A stretch of 64,000 bases of DNA from Apoderus coryli (GCA_911728435.2 OU452199.1:41985253-42049252), one strand, 5' to 3'; numbered from the stretch's first letter, positions 23,648 to 35,391 are shown. Numbers and translations are program-made. The notes: generated from the letters alone by a model not told the origin.

Positions 23648-24450
23648 CAAGTACCAGAGAAATTTCTCACAACTTAAACCAACTCACTCGACGGTTTGGA
23701 AAATTTTGAAAAGACAACTTTTGTATCCGTACCATATCCAAAGAGTACAAGCACACACCATAACTTGTTTCAACGCATTCACCAACGACTATGGGAAAAC
23801 GTAAGTTTTCAAAAGAATACTGCATGCTGATAATGGGCGGCCTATGGAAGTTGCAATTCCCCTACAAGAGGCTGTCTTCCTCGAAGTTGAAGAAAATTTG
23901 ACCACAAGTACCAAAAAAATTTCTCACAACTTAAACCAACTCACTTTAGACAATTTTGAAAAGACAACTTTTGTATCCGTACCATATCCAAAGAGTACAA
24001 GCTTTATTGCCAAGAGATTGCCTTTTTGTAGATGGATGCAAGACAAAATAGCTCAAAATCCTCAGTTCTTTTTACCGATGAAGCACCTTTCTCGAGAGAT
24101 GATATATTTTCAATTTTCACAATAACCACATATGGGCTGAAGAAAATCCACATGAAATTGCAGAAGACCATCATCAGCAACAATTTTCCGTGAATGTTTG
24201 GGCTCACTTCGTCGGTGATCATTTGATAGGCACACATTTTTTACCGAACAAATTAAATGGTGCAGATTATCGACAATTTCTAGAAGAAGTACTTCAAGTA
24301 AGACAAAAAATGTATACTTTCTGCATGATAGACTTCCGGCCCACTTTAGTTTGCTTGCTCGTCAATACTTGGACGACGAATACCAAGACCATTGGACCGA
24401 TCGAGGAGGTCAAGCTCCACTGATGCCTGTTCAACGAAACTAAGGCACGC
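23648..24450 (+). pseudogene. Tc1/mariner transposase with internal duplication
   Basis: The plus strand carries an HTH phrase ('STVWKILKRQLLYPYHIQRV') near 23690, then a second near-copy of the same region at about 23905-24000 ('KISHNLNQLT', 'YPYHIQRVQA' in frame). After it come the catalytic N-part ('FTDEAPFSRDDIF', D1 region, about 24072), 'AEENPHEIAEDH', 'FSVNVWAHFVGDHLIGTHFL', 'KLNGADYRQFLEEVLQ' and a second-Asp region ('LHDRLPAHFSLLARQYLDDE'). The third-Asp region is absent. Many frame breaks show long decay. The duplicated HTH segment of about 100 bp is unusual. Confidence 0.65.
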
Positions 24451-25054
24451 AGGCACTCAGTGTTATACGGCTAAACTGGAAACCAAATTGCTAATTGGGA
24501 AACACCGATAGTTCGTTGTAACACTCGCTGTGTTTCCATACAATCAATTTTCTACTCTGTTTTCGCAGCCTCAGATAACAGCAAAGCTTCTGCCTTTTTC
24601 CAGGTCTGTGAAGATGATCCTCCATTCTGAGGATTCGAAAGCGATATATGCGTTATCTTCCTATATGCTATGACGATATAGATATGTAGTTTTCTTTATA
24701 AAACAGCAACTAATCATTGGATGCAAAAATATGTTTAATAAGATATGGTAATTCGTAAAATTGAACAAATTGACCTATAAATTAAATAAATATCAATATA
24801 ATGATTTATTGCATTATTTAAGTGGAGGCGTGGTTGAATAATTACGTGTTACTTTATAACATTTAATTCTATAAATCAGCCAAATGTTAGGATCGTGACA
24901 AATAGAAGCTTGAACAAATAACTATTTATATAGTAATTAATTATAAGTATTAGCAAATCTAAAATTTAATATTATTTATTTAAAATGATGTCATAATATG
25001 GCTTGTTCTCCAATTCCGTCTTCGTCTGCTGACGAACGGCATTCTAAGAACTAG
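24451..25054. other. No gene recognised
   Basis: AT-rich spacer without coding signal. Confidence 0.4.
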
Positions 25055-25926
25055 TCAAGTGTTTGATAATAGCCCAAGGCCGCAGGCGGATGTTCTTGCC
25101 TACCGTTATATTGTCAAACCATCTGTCACTTTCGAATTTCCAGAAACGATTTGGTCTCAAGAATAGGCGACTGGAAGTAATATTTTTCCCCCTTTTGGAC
25201 AATAATTTATGGAATAACCGAACAGGGCATGCACTTTCGTTTGCAATATTTGGAACAAGCCACTTACTATTTGTACAACTTTTCGATCCTCCTTGGCATG
25301 TTTTACTGAATATTGGATTGTATTCAATTCTGTTGGTTGGCGTTCCATCATTATTTTTCTCAATTGTGAAATAATCTATAAGGCAATCAGCTGGTTCACC
25401 ACCTCGCCAAGCTAATTCAACAGCTACAATATGGTAAAACTTTTTTGTAAACCTTCTGGTGTATATTCATCCCATAATCCAATGATTGTAGCCAAATCAC
25501 TTGAACTCAAATTTGATGAACTGCATTTTCGTTTGTTTGGATCCTGCTTTAATCTTTTACGTTTTGCATTTCTTGCATCTCGCGCATTTTTGAATATCAC
25601 ACTGGTAAACGGGTCGAATACAATTTTGAAGTCATTGAAGTATTTTTCCTGGAGTAGCTTACTCGTAGTATTCCAAATTGTTTTTACAATTGCTTCTTTA
25701 TAATCAGTTCCGTCAGCTTTTCTCATATTTACCGCATAATCTTTCAATATATTAGCCAAATTATGCAAACTCGTTTCAGCATTCAGTTCGTATTCTCTGG
25801 TCTCACAAAACTCGAGAAATATTTTCGATACATATTTTTTTGATTTGATTGTATTTTTTGGTATATTATTAGATATAATATCATTAATTGCATCGTTAGA
25901 TGCAATACTAAATCTTCGCGATATTT
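25055..25926 (-). pseudogene. Crypton-type / DUF3504-like protein remnant
   Basis: The minus strand is open for about 290 codons if one A is restored in a homopolymer near 25442. In order: 'FLEFCETREYELNAETSLHN', 'YAVNMRKADGTDYKEAIVKT', 'FKNARDARNAKRKRLKQDPN', 'SSDLATIIGLWDEYTPEGLQ', then in the second frame 'VAVELAWRGGEPADCLIDYF', 'RIEYNPIFSKTCQGGSK' and 'ACPVRLFHKLLSKRG'. The order (SAM-like N-terminal core, then a 'RGGE' Arg region) is that of DUF3504 proteins related to KIAA1958 and ZMYM-type genes, derived from Crypton tyrosine recombinases. The C-terminal catalytic HxxR/Tyr region is missing. It could be a host gene fragment or a transposon copy. Confidence 0.6.
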
Positions 25927-26094
25927 TTAAACCAGTTGTCAGTTTGACGTTTAATTAATTTTTAATAAAAAAAACACCAAACTGAAAACACCACTGTAGG
26001 GTATTATCGCTGTAATCCAGAGGTGATTGGATGAAATTTGACACATGACTTAAAATTAAGTAATTTGATTGGTTACTATATTTAGTACAAAATT

Positions 26095-26299
26095 ATCGTT
26101 AGCAAACTGTATTTCAATAATTTTATTAATGCTGTTTACTAAGGACCAGTTTTGTCCCAAAATTTTCAAACTCGAATTTCTCGAAAACCTTTAAGTTTTT
26201 CGAGAAAAAAGTAGTATGCCTTTTTTATGTAGAAAACTTTATTTTATCACATTTTTAAAACAAAATGAATAAAAATCACAAGGAAAAAAAGTTAGGTTA
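26095..26299 (+). repeat. Dispersed repeat, longest copy (family also at 46409 and 7977)
   Basis: It runs from 'tcgttagcaaactgtattt' to 'aaaaaaagttaggtta' and shares both ends with 46409-46564, with internal indels. It is non-coding. An internal 'ctcgaaaacctttaagtttttcgag' hairpin is present only in this copy. Superfamily unknown. Confidence 0.65.
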
Positions 26300-27785
26300 T
26301 AATTAAGGCAAGGGTCCCCCCGTTTACCCGCCTATGGTCATTATTTCTTAAAGATTTTGAATGTTATTGAAATATATTTTTATTGTAAATTAAAACTCCC
26401 CTTTTTTCCACAATGTGACTTAATAATTTAATATTATCAATTAAGCACATAATATGTTCACTTTGTAATGTTTTCTAAATTGTGAAATCACCACTAATGA
26501 TGAGATTTTTGAATCTCGAAACGTGTACATGCGGTTTTTTCCTGACGATTTGATTATATGAAGTTCGTATTGTCGAGTTGACGTCTTTTATTCCTATGTA
26601 TCTGATACCCAATTAAGAGTATTTCTTGATTTAAATTTTCAGACACAAAAGAATTAAAGAAATATCAAAAATTTACCTAATTTAGATTTGGAAATATGTA
26701 CATAATAATAATAAATGTGGACGCAACTTTTTCTACAACTGTTTTAATTTATACAGGATAAATTAAAAATCATAATTTTTAGGAAAATACCTATTTTTTT
26801 TCGAAACTTACCTATACTCACCCTGTTGGCGTAAACCTAAATACGATAAGTAGGAAAAACAGCATTACGATGTACTACATTTTCAAGTTATGATTGAACA
26901 TATTTATAATAAAGGCACTTAAAGACAGTTGTAGAAAAACATATTTTTACAACAAAATTCCATTCTAACAACACATTTCTGTTATTTGGCTGTTCATCAG
27001 AATCATATTATGATATCACCATCATACTATACTGGCTTATTCACGAACCAGTTGATTTCCAATTCATATTTTAAAATCTAATACGTTATTATATCCACAT
27101 ATAGATGAAATGTGGTATACCATCAGAACAATGATTCTGGCGGGCAAACGACAAAGGACAATATTATTACCGGTGTACATAGGGGGTGGCATATGTGATT
27201 TTCAGAGGTTTTCATGTAAATAATAAGCAGGACTAAATATACCAGTTGGGATTCAGTCATGCATTATTGTTTTTACTTGTGATATATATACGCGCCAGTG
27301 GTTCTCAACATTTCTTTCATCCGTTTAATCCATTTGCAAAACGTTTTATAATTATGCGTACGAACAGAGTAAAAGAGTTTGAGGAATAAGTTTTTATGTC
27401 AGGAATGACATTTGCTAGTTGGAAAATAATCATCGACTTTTCTTATAACGGAGGCTTTATTAATTTACTGACATAATAATGAAGTTATTAATAGCGATCT
27501 CATGCGCATGCTCAAATGCGACAAAAAATGCCTGGAAGTTAGTTTGAACTTATTATGGAGTTTTCTAACAATAGATAGCGATAGCGTGCTATCACTTTGA
27601 GACAAGACCACCTTATAGCTGTAGAAAACCTCTTATAATTCTCGAAAAATTAGTGAAAAAAAAGCCTCGATTTAAAATGTCCGTTGATCATCCCGTTCGG
27701 ACGCCTATGGTTGCAATTTAATTCAGCAGTGTATGCTTCTATTTAGAGAAATAACTATGTCACATTTCACTCCAATTTGTATATA
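26300..27785. other. Gene-free stretch with one degenerate hammerhead-like motif
   Basis: Non-coding. At 26491-26528 (plus strand) the order CTAATGA, GAGATT..AATCTC hairpin, GAAACGTGTA resembles a PLE hammerhead in which G5 of CTGATGA has changed to A, predicted to abolish activity. Confidence 0.45.
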
Positions 27786-28837
27786 CAGGGTGTCCTACGG
27801 TGGCAACCCATTAGATTATTTCAGAAACTACTTCGACTTGAATTTTGAAAATTTCAGTGTCTATATTGTCAGATATGCTCTACTCAAATAATATAATAGC
27901 AACGGCATAGCACTTCCGGTTATACCGGAAGTTGATGGCAACTTTGTTATTTTAAATGGAACACCCTATATATTATTACATGTTTGGATTCTAAATAACA
28001 TTTCAGACATATTTCATGTATCATGTCCTATACCTAACGTCAGTCGTTTTTGACTTATATCAAGATTTATGTCAAAATTGACAGTTTAGGGCTCGATAAG
28101 AATTCCGTTTTTTCCTTGTAAATCAGTATTTAATAATTATTTTGCAGGTATTTTCTTATCAGATGGGATCTTCTTTTTCGAATTGACAAGACATTTTCTG
28201 ATTAGTTTATACAGGGTGGTCAAAAAATTATATTGAAAACGGTTCAAGAAAAACAGTTGAAAGTCAATTTTTTCCAATGGAATGGGTATATTATTATTAT
28301 TTTATCTTCCGTAGCATTAAAAAATAATGCAATTTTGTAATAGGTTATCATTTTCTAAAATGCATAGTTTTCGAAATATCGTCATTTTCAATATAATTTT
28401 TTGACCACCCTGTATAAACTAATCAGAAAATGTCTTGTCAATTCGAAAAAGAAGATCCTACCTGATAAAAAAATACCTGCAAAATAATTATTAAATACTG
28501 ATTTACAAGGAAAAACGGAATTCTTATGGAGCCCTAAACTCTCAATTTTGACATAAATCTTGATATAAGTCAAAAATGACTGACGTTAAGTATAGGACAT
28601 GATACATGAAATATGTCTGAAATCTTATTTAGAATCCAAAAATGTAATAATATATAGGGTGTTTCATTTAAAATAACAAAGTTGCCATTAACTTCCGGTA
28701 TAACCGGAAGTGCTATGCCGTTGCTATTATATTATTTGAGTAGAGCATATTTAATAATATAGACACTGAAATTTTCAAAATTCAATTCGAAGGAGTTTCT
28801 GCAATAATCTAATGGGTTACCACCGTAGGACACCCTG
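27786..28837. mobile_element. Hairpin MITE, 426/425-bp arms, TA-flanked
   Basis: It starts CAGGGTGTCCTACGGTGG after TA and ends with the inverse before TA. Left arm 27786-28211 and right arm 28413-28837 are nearly identical inverted copies, including the self-complementary 'ttccggttataccggaa'. No coding capacity is seen. TA flanks and the CAGGGTG terminus place it with Tc1/mariner-type non-autonomous elements. A 201-bp element occupies the axis exactly. Confidence 0.8.
28212..28412. mobile_element. 201-bp CAGGGTGG MITE at the palindrome axis
   Basis: The 28-bp TIRs read CAGGGTGGTCAAAAAATTAT onward and are flanked by TA on both sides. Removing it with one TA leaves a perfect palindrome centre 'agttTAaact', so it inserted into the central TA of the host hairpin. 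The terminal octamer matches the DD41D transposon at 33305. Confidence 0.75.
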
Positions 28838-29549
28838 TATATAAAGGCGTTTTCGCGATACCTCTAAAAACCTATGCTAAGCCGCAATCTGCCAAGAGCT
28901 ATAACTCTTTTCGGAAGCAATTTCATATTATAGAACTTGACGTCGAATTGCAAGGAAATCCACTCTATAATGTGTGGCTTTCGTTTGGTCCATTAGTTTC
29001 TGATCTTACCAACAGTAAAACTTTATGAATTAAATTGTCATAATACAAATTTGAAGTGTTCGTGTATGTGCCTAGTTTATGTTATGACATACCTATGTGT
29101 GAATTTCGGAAGATTTTCCTAAAGGAGATCGAGGCTGGCCCGCCAGAAAATTACGGTACCACGCAGGAAGTGAGAAATAAAATGAAATCTTCGATAGACT
29201 AAAATAGGTCTAAGGCCTGGTTCTTTTTTCTTTATTATTTCATCTTTTTTTTTTTTATCGTTTCAAAATCTGCCTGCCCTGCGGTACGATCCATTTTCCT
29301 CTAAAAAGAAAAGCCGATAAACGTTAGTTTTGATTGATGTTTAGCAATTTTATGGCCTACGTATGGCAGCGCCACCATCTAAGTCATGTTTGTTTCAAAT
29401 CCACCGAGTTACTTCTATACAGTTTCGCTTGTACACTTTGGTTTTGCAAAATTTGAAGTCTCGTATAGGAAAAAATTTGTACCTAACAGAAGCGACTTTT
29501 CCGCACTTGTTAGGTAAATAACTATTTTGGATTTTAAAATTTGTTCAAC
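28838..29549. other. No gene recognised
   Basis: AT-rich flank without coding signal. Confidence 0.4.
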
Positions 29550-29730
29550 GCCGGCCGGTGGTATACCGAGTTTATTCATGGCCGTCATTTTCTCACTGAA
29601 GAAGGTTGTCCAAAACATTGTTCAAAAATTGATCAAGCAGCAAGATCATAATGTAACATACTATGAGATTGAGTAAACCCTACGTATTAGTTCCACCAGC
29701 ATTTAGCTCTACGAAAGCTCAAAAAGATTG
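29550..29730 (+). pseudogene. mariner transposase N-terminal fragment
   Basis: The frames read 'RWYTEFIHGRHFLTEEG' and then 'VVQNIVQKLIKQQDHNVTYY' with 'EIE', stop, 'TLRISSTSI'. This corresponds to the paired-like HTH and linker of the mariner family whose catalytic part is at 38882 and 7517. It is isolated, frameshifted and without catalytic domain. Confidence 0.6.
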
Positions 29731-30819
29731 AATACTAAAAATTGAAAAGCTTACACAAAAAGCATAGTAAATTTTTTTTTCGTTAATACTAATAATTCAA
29801 GTCAAATCCCGTTATAAACAATTACAAACATATGTACCTTAAGACTAAATATATATACAATATTTACAGTATATTACAAGTGAGCATGACTATATACACA
29901 ATAATGATGTGTACATGTTGTCATGCAGCAGAGACCTCGCAGCACGGCAAGGCAGGCACGGTATTAGGCCTTTCAAAACATAATGTTTGTTTATCCTGTG
30001 CTGTCCAGTGTAAGCTCGGCTCCAGTCAGGCTTTCTCCAAGCATTGGGTCGATCTTCGGCAGCTAGTGCATGAGGGTAATCAAACGCAATAATTAATTAG
30101 CTGTCTGTCAAGGCTTCTGGGTAGTATGCAGGAAAAATAATCAAAAAAACCTGCTTAAGGGGCATGTCGCGTTTGTTGTCAGTCCGCTGCGCTATGAAGC
30201 GGACACACCGCTTTGATTAAATGTAATATTACTGTTATAGGTATATTTAAAATTAAATTTTACCATTTGGTAACATTCAAATAAAAAAATGGAATAAAGG
30301 AATTTAAGAAATAAAAAATTAAATTAAATATCTAAATACTTTATTGTCTAACAGGTACAACCCAATAATAATAAATCTAAGCAGAAACGAGAAATAAGTA
30401 AAAATTCTAATACTGGAAAATATCTTAAGGACTTGAGCATTCTAATTATTTATTTTATTATTATATAATATTTGTTTGTTTATACAACCACCTTAGGCGT
30501 CTTACCTCTCTACAGCCTTCAAAGAAGGGGTGCAAGAAACAGTGACTTCACAAATATTTTCCGTGTCCATGTAAACCACTTCCATATCATCCGTACTACT
30601 CGCAATAGTATTTTGTGACAAAACATGGTTGGTAGAACTTTTATTCTCAGCAATTTTATGGAGGATTCTACAATTAAGTATATTCCAGTTTAACAACAGA
30701 ATTCAAACGAACTTTGTATACCTACACAACGTAGGAAATATATTCTTGACATACATATCATGCATTTTTTACAGACTGCTTTTAAGTAAACAGTGTCTTG
30801 ATATCAAACGATTAAGAAT
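29731..30819. other. No firm gene
   Basis: A 64-codon open frame on the minus strand (30502-30696, 'STDDMEVVYMDTENICEVTV') is acidic and could be the downstream part of the THAP-like remnant that follows, but nothing proves it. A GC-richer patch at 29920-30070 has no recognised identity. Confidence 0.35.
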
Positions 30820-30954
30820 TTAACTTCCACTCTCATTTACATAATCTCTTCTTTTCAACAAAAGTTTGGGAACTGCATCGGGTACGAGGGTGATCCTCTT
30901 GCCGTCTTCTCTACAAATGATATCTTCTGCAGCGAAATGCTTCTGCATATGACA
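30820..30954 (-). pseudogene. THAP-domain C-terminal half, partial
   Basis: On the minus strand the frame reads 'CHMQKHFAAEDIICREDG', then 'KRITLVPDAVPKLLLKRRDY' and a stop. The pattern C..HF...D....G.R..L.PDAVP.L is the second half of a THAP zinc finger (C2CH, ending in AVPxLF). The first two Cys and the start are not found upstream, so it is a fragment or one exon of a gene. THAP domains occur in host regulators and in P-element transposases, and these cannot be separated here. Confidence 0.4.
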
Positions 30955-32518
30955 TTCCCATCACATACATTTTCTGTACTAGGATCCCAATGCCCGCATC
31001 CAAACATCATGTCTTTTTTTTGTCAAGCTAAAAATGAGTATCATGTCAATGGTATCATATTGACTCAAACTGAGACTGTTAGAAACCCGAAACAATAACT
31101 TACTGAAAATATTTAATATCAGGAATGAGACCTTCATTTTTACACCACAACACTATACACCTCATTGTTTGTTAAATAAACGAACTAAAACCAAAATAAC
31201 AAATATTAAAAACAATTTTAATCACAAATAGGTATATCTATCAACAATTAAAATATACCACGAATAAAACCATAACTCAATTATAAAACCTATCTGAATT
31301 GTTGTGAAGCCGACTCTGACAGATATTCCCACTACGAGAAACGTCATTTGCAAAAACAGACGCTGTTGCGAAATCTCCTAAATTTAATAAGATTTGAAAA
31401 AAAATGTTTCGTTCATATTGCTGAAAACTAAACAGTATGCAATTTTACCGAAAACATTTAATTATTTAATTTTGTCAAGCAGTTTCGTATGACGCAACAT
31501 ATGGATTTATTTATAAAACAGATATGTCGCATAAATTCTGTAAGGCGAACGACAAAATAGTTTTAAATATGGCAGCTCTGTACTGAAAATAAGTTACTGA
31601 GGAGCATGCGTATTTCGTGAAAACTCTGCATACCCGTTACACTTTTTGGTATTCGGCTGGATTTAATTATATAATACCTACAAGTTTGAAATAAGCTCTT
31701 TGATTATGTTATAATTGAATGTTAGGAACACTCTAACTTGATTAATTCACAGGTCCCTGATCAAAGAGCGATGTAATACGTATTTAGATGTATAATATAC
31801 CCACCTACTTATAGCAACGGCTGTATTTGATGTGTACGTTTCATACGAACCTGCGCGCCTTTGGTTCTTCGTGTTTTTTCGTTCTAGCTCAACATTCTCT
31901 CCCTAATAAATGGAATATAAACCTGCTGTTTAATCTCTTGTATATAGTGTATCTACTTACCAAAGCTCTATATGTAGGTATAGCTGTTCTAGCTAGATTA
32001 GATCATGATAAAGAGAAAACCCAAAATATAATGGGTTGGTTAAAAAGTATTGAAACCGACAACTATTAAACAATGGAGGAATCAAATCACATTTGAATAC
32101 ACACAAAATCTAGTAATTTATCATTTATTTACAAGTTATTCGAAGCTTTATCAGCAATAGAAATTCATAGAACAATGGTAAAAGTGATACCTACAATTCA
32201 ACAGAAACTGAATCGAAAACAAATGTTTCAACGTAACTTAGAGACTTGGATCTTCCGCCATAACCCTAAACCATAGCACGAAAGTTTACAGTTGACAGAA
32301 GCTGCTGGTTGTTTATTAGGTCATTCAAAAAGGCCATAGGATGACACATAGGTGGCGTTACTAGAATTTTTTCCATATGATTTTTATTTAGTACTAACCT
32401 TCAAATGATACGTGTATAAATTTGACAGCAATCTGACTATTGATTCGTGAGTTATAGTATTTTGTGCAAAGCAACTTGTGTTATTCGAGTTTTGATAAAG
32501 CATTGCTTTTTGATGAAA
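30955..32518. other. No gene recognised
   Basis: AT-rich; open frames such as 31827-32069 have no family resemblance. Confidence 0.45.
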
Positions 32519-32614
32519 AATAAACTGTTGCCCTCGAGGCACGAATAGCTCTCCATCTTTAAGTGTAAAAGTAATAATTTTATGACCTTTTTGTCATTTA
32601 TATAAATTTAATAA
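32519..32614 (+). repeat. Dispersed repeat (second copy at 52004-52100)
   Basis: A block of about 95 bp starting 'aataaactgttgccctcga' is repeated in the same orientation at 52004 with few differences. Non-coding; identity unknown. Confidence 0.6.
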
Positions 32615-32748
32615 ATTTTTGTTTTTTTTATTCGAAAGAAGTAGTCCATGTCGAAGTGGAGTAGAATAATTAAATATTCTTGAAATAAAAGTCGACCTCC
32701 ACACAATAAATCTTAATAAATATCTCCAACAAATTACATTTGTCACCA

Positions 32749-32784
32749 TACATGTTTCGCAGCACCGTGCTGCATCATCAGTGG
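32749..32784 (-). ncRNA. Hammerhead-ribozyme-like motif (PLE), copy 3
   Basis: Minus strand: CCA, CTGATGA, T, a 7-bp GCAGCAC..GTGCTGC hairpin, GAAA, ACATGT, A, TGG. It has the longest stem II of the set, is otherwise the same architecture, and has A rather than C at the predicted cleavage position. Confidence 0.6.
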
Positions 32785-32967
32785 GTATAAGAGATTCTTA
32801 CGAAAAGCTCTGTTATTTATTCAGTTAGTACTTATTATTATGGGAAATTTATTTATCAACTCTAGAAATAAGATTTTTTTTTTGATATCTTTCTTGGGTT
32901 TTTGGTTCGCATTAACAAACAATAGTAATAAAAAACTTTTATTTCATGTCAATTTTTTTTCCTTTAC

Positions 32968-33000
32968 GACGTTTCGACAAACAAGTTTTGTCTTCTTCAG
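32968..33000 (-). ncRNA. Hammerhead-like motif of the GAAACGTC type, copy 4
   Basis: Minus strand: CTGAAGA, A, GACAAA..TTTGTC hairpin, GAAA, palindromic ACGT, C. CTGAAGA replaces CTGATGA, a change at the variable position 7. An inverted partner copy lies at 35836-35870. Confidence 0.5.
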
Positions 33001-33304
33001 GTTTTTTTTTTTTTAATTTTTCGTCAGTCTACAGAGATACAATACAATAACATTATTATTGGTGATACCAATAATGGAAATAATAATAAAAAAAAAGAAA
33101 AAGAGAACACTAATAAGCTGTTGGAAGGTAAGAATATGTTTTGTACCTATTTAAGTTTATTGTCTCTAGTATTATATTATGTGTATTTTAAGAATTTTAT
33201 TTATATTTAAATAATGTTATTGTCTGAAGTAATCCATTTATCGAGGAGTGAATGTTACTGTTTGAATAAAACCACGTCTACTCCACAAAATATTTTTATA
33301 TATA

Positions 33305-35391
33305 CAGGGTGGTCCAACGAAAAGTTTGCACCTAGCTTTTCTCTTTTTTTTGTAGTCGAATGCGAAAATGCTCGGACACGTCGATTTTGCTTTTGAGGGG
33401 GACACATTTTAAACATATTTTTCGATCTGCGCCTTTAACCCCCTAGCGGGGGTGAGTAACAACCCTAAAATTTTAAATGGAAAGAGGGGTCTAATGACAT
33501 ATCATTTGAAAGGACACAAAATTGTCTTTTTAATGATACCCTATTTGTCGAATTTTACTAAAACAGTTAATACGAAAACGACTTTAAAGACATTAAGCCG
33601 ATAATTTTGGTATTAATGAGAAATACAAATAAGTTTTAATTATTGCGAGTGAAAACACCTGCAATCGTTAGTACATTCCAATGTTTGTTAGTTTTAACAT
33701 TGCTTTGTAAAAAAAGTAAACAAGCTGTTAAATTGATTTATTAAAACGTTACATTAACAAATGTTGAAAATGTGACCCATTTGATTCCATACAATAATAC
33801 AGATTTTGTTCAAATCTATTTCTAACATTTTGTAGCATATCAGGTGTTATGTTTCTGCACTCTTCTGTAATGCGTTGGCGAAGATCTTCTATGGACTCGG
33901 GCTTCGTGGCAAAACATTTATTTTTTAAGTGCCCCCAAAGAAAAAAGTCTAAAGGCGATAAATCCGGTGACCTGGCAGGCCATTCAATTGGGCCCCTCCT
34001 TCCAATCCACCGTCCAGGGAACCGGTCATCTAAGAACTGTCTTACAGGAGCCACATAGTGCGGAGGTGCTCCATCTTGCTGGAAATAAAGCCGATCAGCA
34101 GTATGATTTTGGTCATCTTCTATTATTTGTGTTATTAAAGGATCAATTGTGTCTTCAAGCATGTTTAGGTACACTTCACCAGTTAAATTTCCAGGAATAA
34201 AAAGTGGTCCTATAATATGATTTCCTAATATGCCACACCAGACGTTTATTTTTTGAGGATACTGGGTATGAACCTCACGGAATAAATGTGGGTTACTGTC
34301 ATCCCAGTAACGGCAATTGTGCCTATTTACAGCTCCATTCAAATAAAATGTGCATTCGTCGGAAAAACAAATGTTAAATAATAATTGCGGATCTTCAATT
34401 AAACGCTGGCTCATTGCTTCACAAAATTGCAGCCTTCTATCAGGATCATCCTCATTTAGTTCCTGTACTAATTTGATTTTGTACGGATGAAATTTGTACG
34501 CTTTTAAAATTCGTATTATGGACGAACGGGAGACACCTGAGGCTTCAGCTAGTTGACGGGTACTTTGACTATGATCCATTTCAACATGCCCTAAAACAGC
34601 GACTTCCACAGCTTCATTTCTGATCGGTTTCTGCGGCTGGTGTTTTACATTACAGACAGATCCGGTATCTACAAACTTTTTAACTAACTTGCCAACGTAC
34701 ACATCATTCACATTTTTATCGGGATGTCTCTCATTAAATAAGCGAGCCGTAAGTCTAGCACTACTATTATTTTGAAAATAAAGTTTAACAATTTCAACTC
34801 GTTCTAGAATGGAATAAATCATTTTGTACGGTAAAAGTAAAATAACTTGAGAAGCAACCAAACTGAATCAATGAAAAGACTAAAATAAACGGTGTAAATT
34901 CTTTTCCTACACGTATCTGCAGTTTTTATTTCAACAAAAAACGCAAACGATTAGTGAGGAATTTAGTTCTGATAAATAAGATCGTGTTTTTGAAATCCCG
35001 TTTTTCTTCAAAGTAAATAATTTAGAAATGATTGTAGTTGTTTTCAGTCGTAATAATTAAAACTTATTTGTATTTCTCATTAATACCAAAATTATCGGCT
35101 TAATGTCTTTAAAGTCGTTTTCGTATTAACTGTTTTAGTAAAATTCGACAAATAGGGTATCATTAGAAAGACAATTTTGTGTCCTTTCAAATGATATGTC
35201 ATTAGACCCCTCTTTCCATTTAAAATTTTAGGGTTGTTACTCACCCCCGCTAGGGGGTTAAAGGCGCAGATCGAAAAATATGTTTAAAATGTGTCCCCCT
35301 CAAAAGCAAAATCGACGTGTCCGAGCATTTTCGCATTCGACTACAAAAAAAAGAGAAAAGCTAGGTGCAAACTTTTCGTTGGACCACCCTG
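33305..35391 (-). mobile_element. Tc1/mariner-superfamily transposon, DD41D type, about 365-bp TIRs
   Basis: It is bounded by TA (33303-33304 and 35392-35393). The TIRs (about 33305-33670 and 35027-35391) begin CAGGGTGGTCCAACGAAAAG and are almost identical throughout. The length is 2,087 bp with a single uninterrupted transposase gene on the minus strand. Clean TIRs, a precise TA duplication and an open gene make this the only apparently complete DNA transposon in the window. Long TIRs are unusual among mariner-type elements, which mostly have about 30 bp. Confidence 0.85.
33749..34822 (-). CDS. DD41D transposase (rosa/VISITOR-like), intact
   Basis: This transposase cuts and pastes its element at TA sites. 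The open frame starts at 34861, but I prefer Met14 (34822) because the conserved domain begins just after it ('YSILERVEIVKLYFQNNSSA'). The N-terminal HTH region includes 'QLAEASGVSRSSIIRILKAY', followed by linker 'KFHPYKIKLVQELNEDDPDR'. Catalytic residues are visible: 'CFSDECTFYLNG' (D1), 'YFQQDGAPPHY' (D2) and 'SPDLSPLDFFLWG' (D3). By my count 41 residues separate D2 and D3, hence DD41D. It ends 'CMESNGSHFQHLLM' at the typical C-terminus. No frameshift or stop is seen over 357 codons, and the gene sits between long TIRs, so the copy may be recent and possibly active. Expression is unknown. Confidence 0.85.
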   Translation of the reverse strand: MIYSILERVEIVKLYFQNNSSARLTARLFNERHPDKNVNDVYVGKLVKKFVDTGSVCNVKHQPQKPIRNEAVEVAVLGHVEMDHSQSTRQLAEASGVSRSSIIRILKAYKFHPYKIKLVQELNEDDPDRRLQFCEAMSQRLIEDPQLLFNICFSDECTFYLNGAVNRHNCRYWDDSNPHLFREVHTQYPQKINVWCGILGNHIIGPLFIPGNLTGEVYLNMLEDTIDPLITQIIEDDQNHTADRLYFQQDGAPPHYVAPVRQFLDDRFPGRWIGRRGPIEWPARSPDLSPLDFFLWGHLKNKCFATKPESIEDLRQRITEECRNITPDMLQNVRNRFEQNLYYCMESNGSHFQHLLM

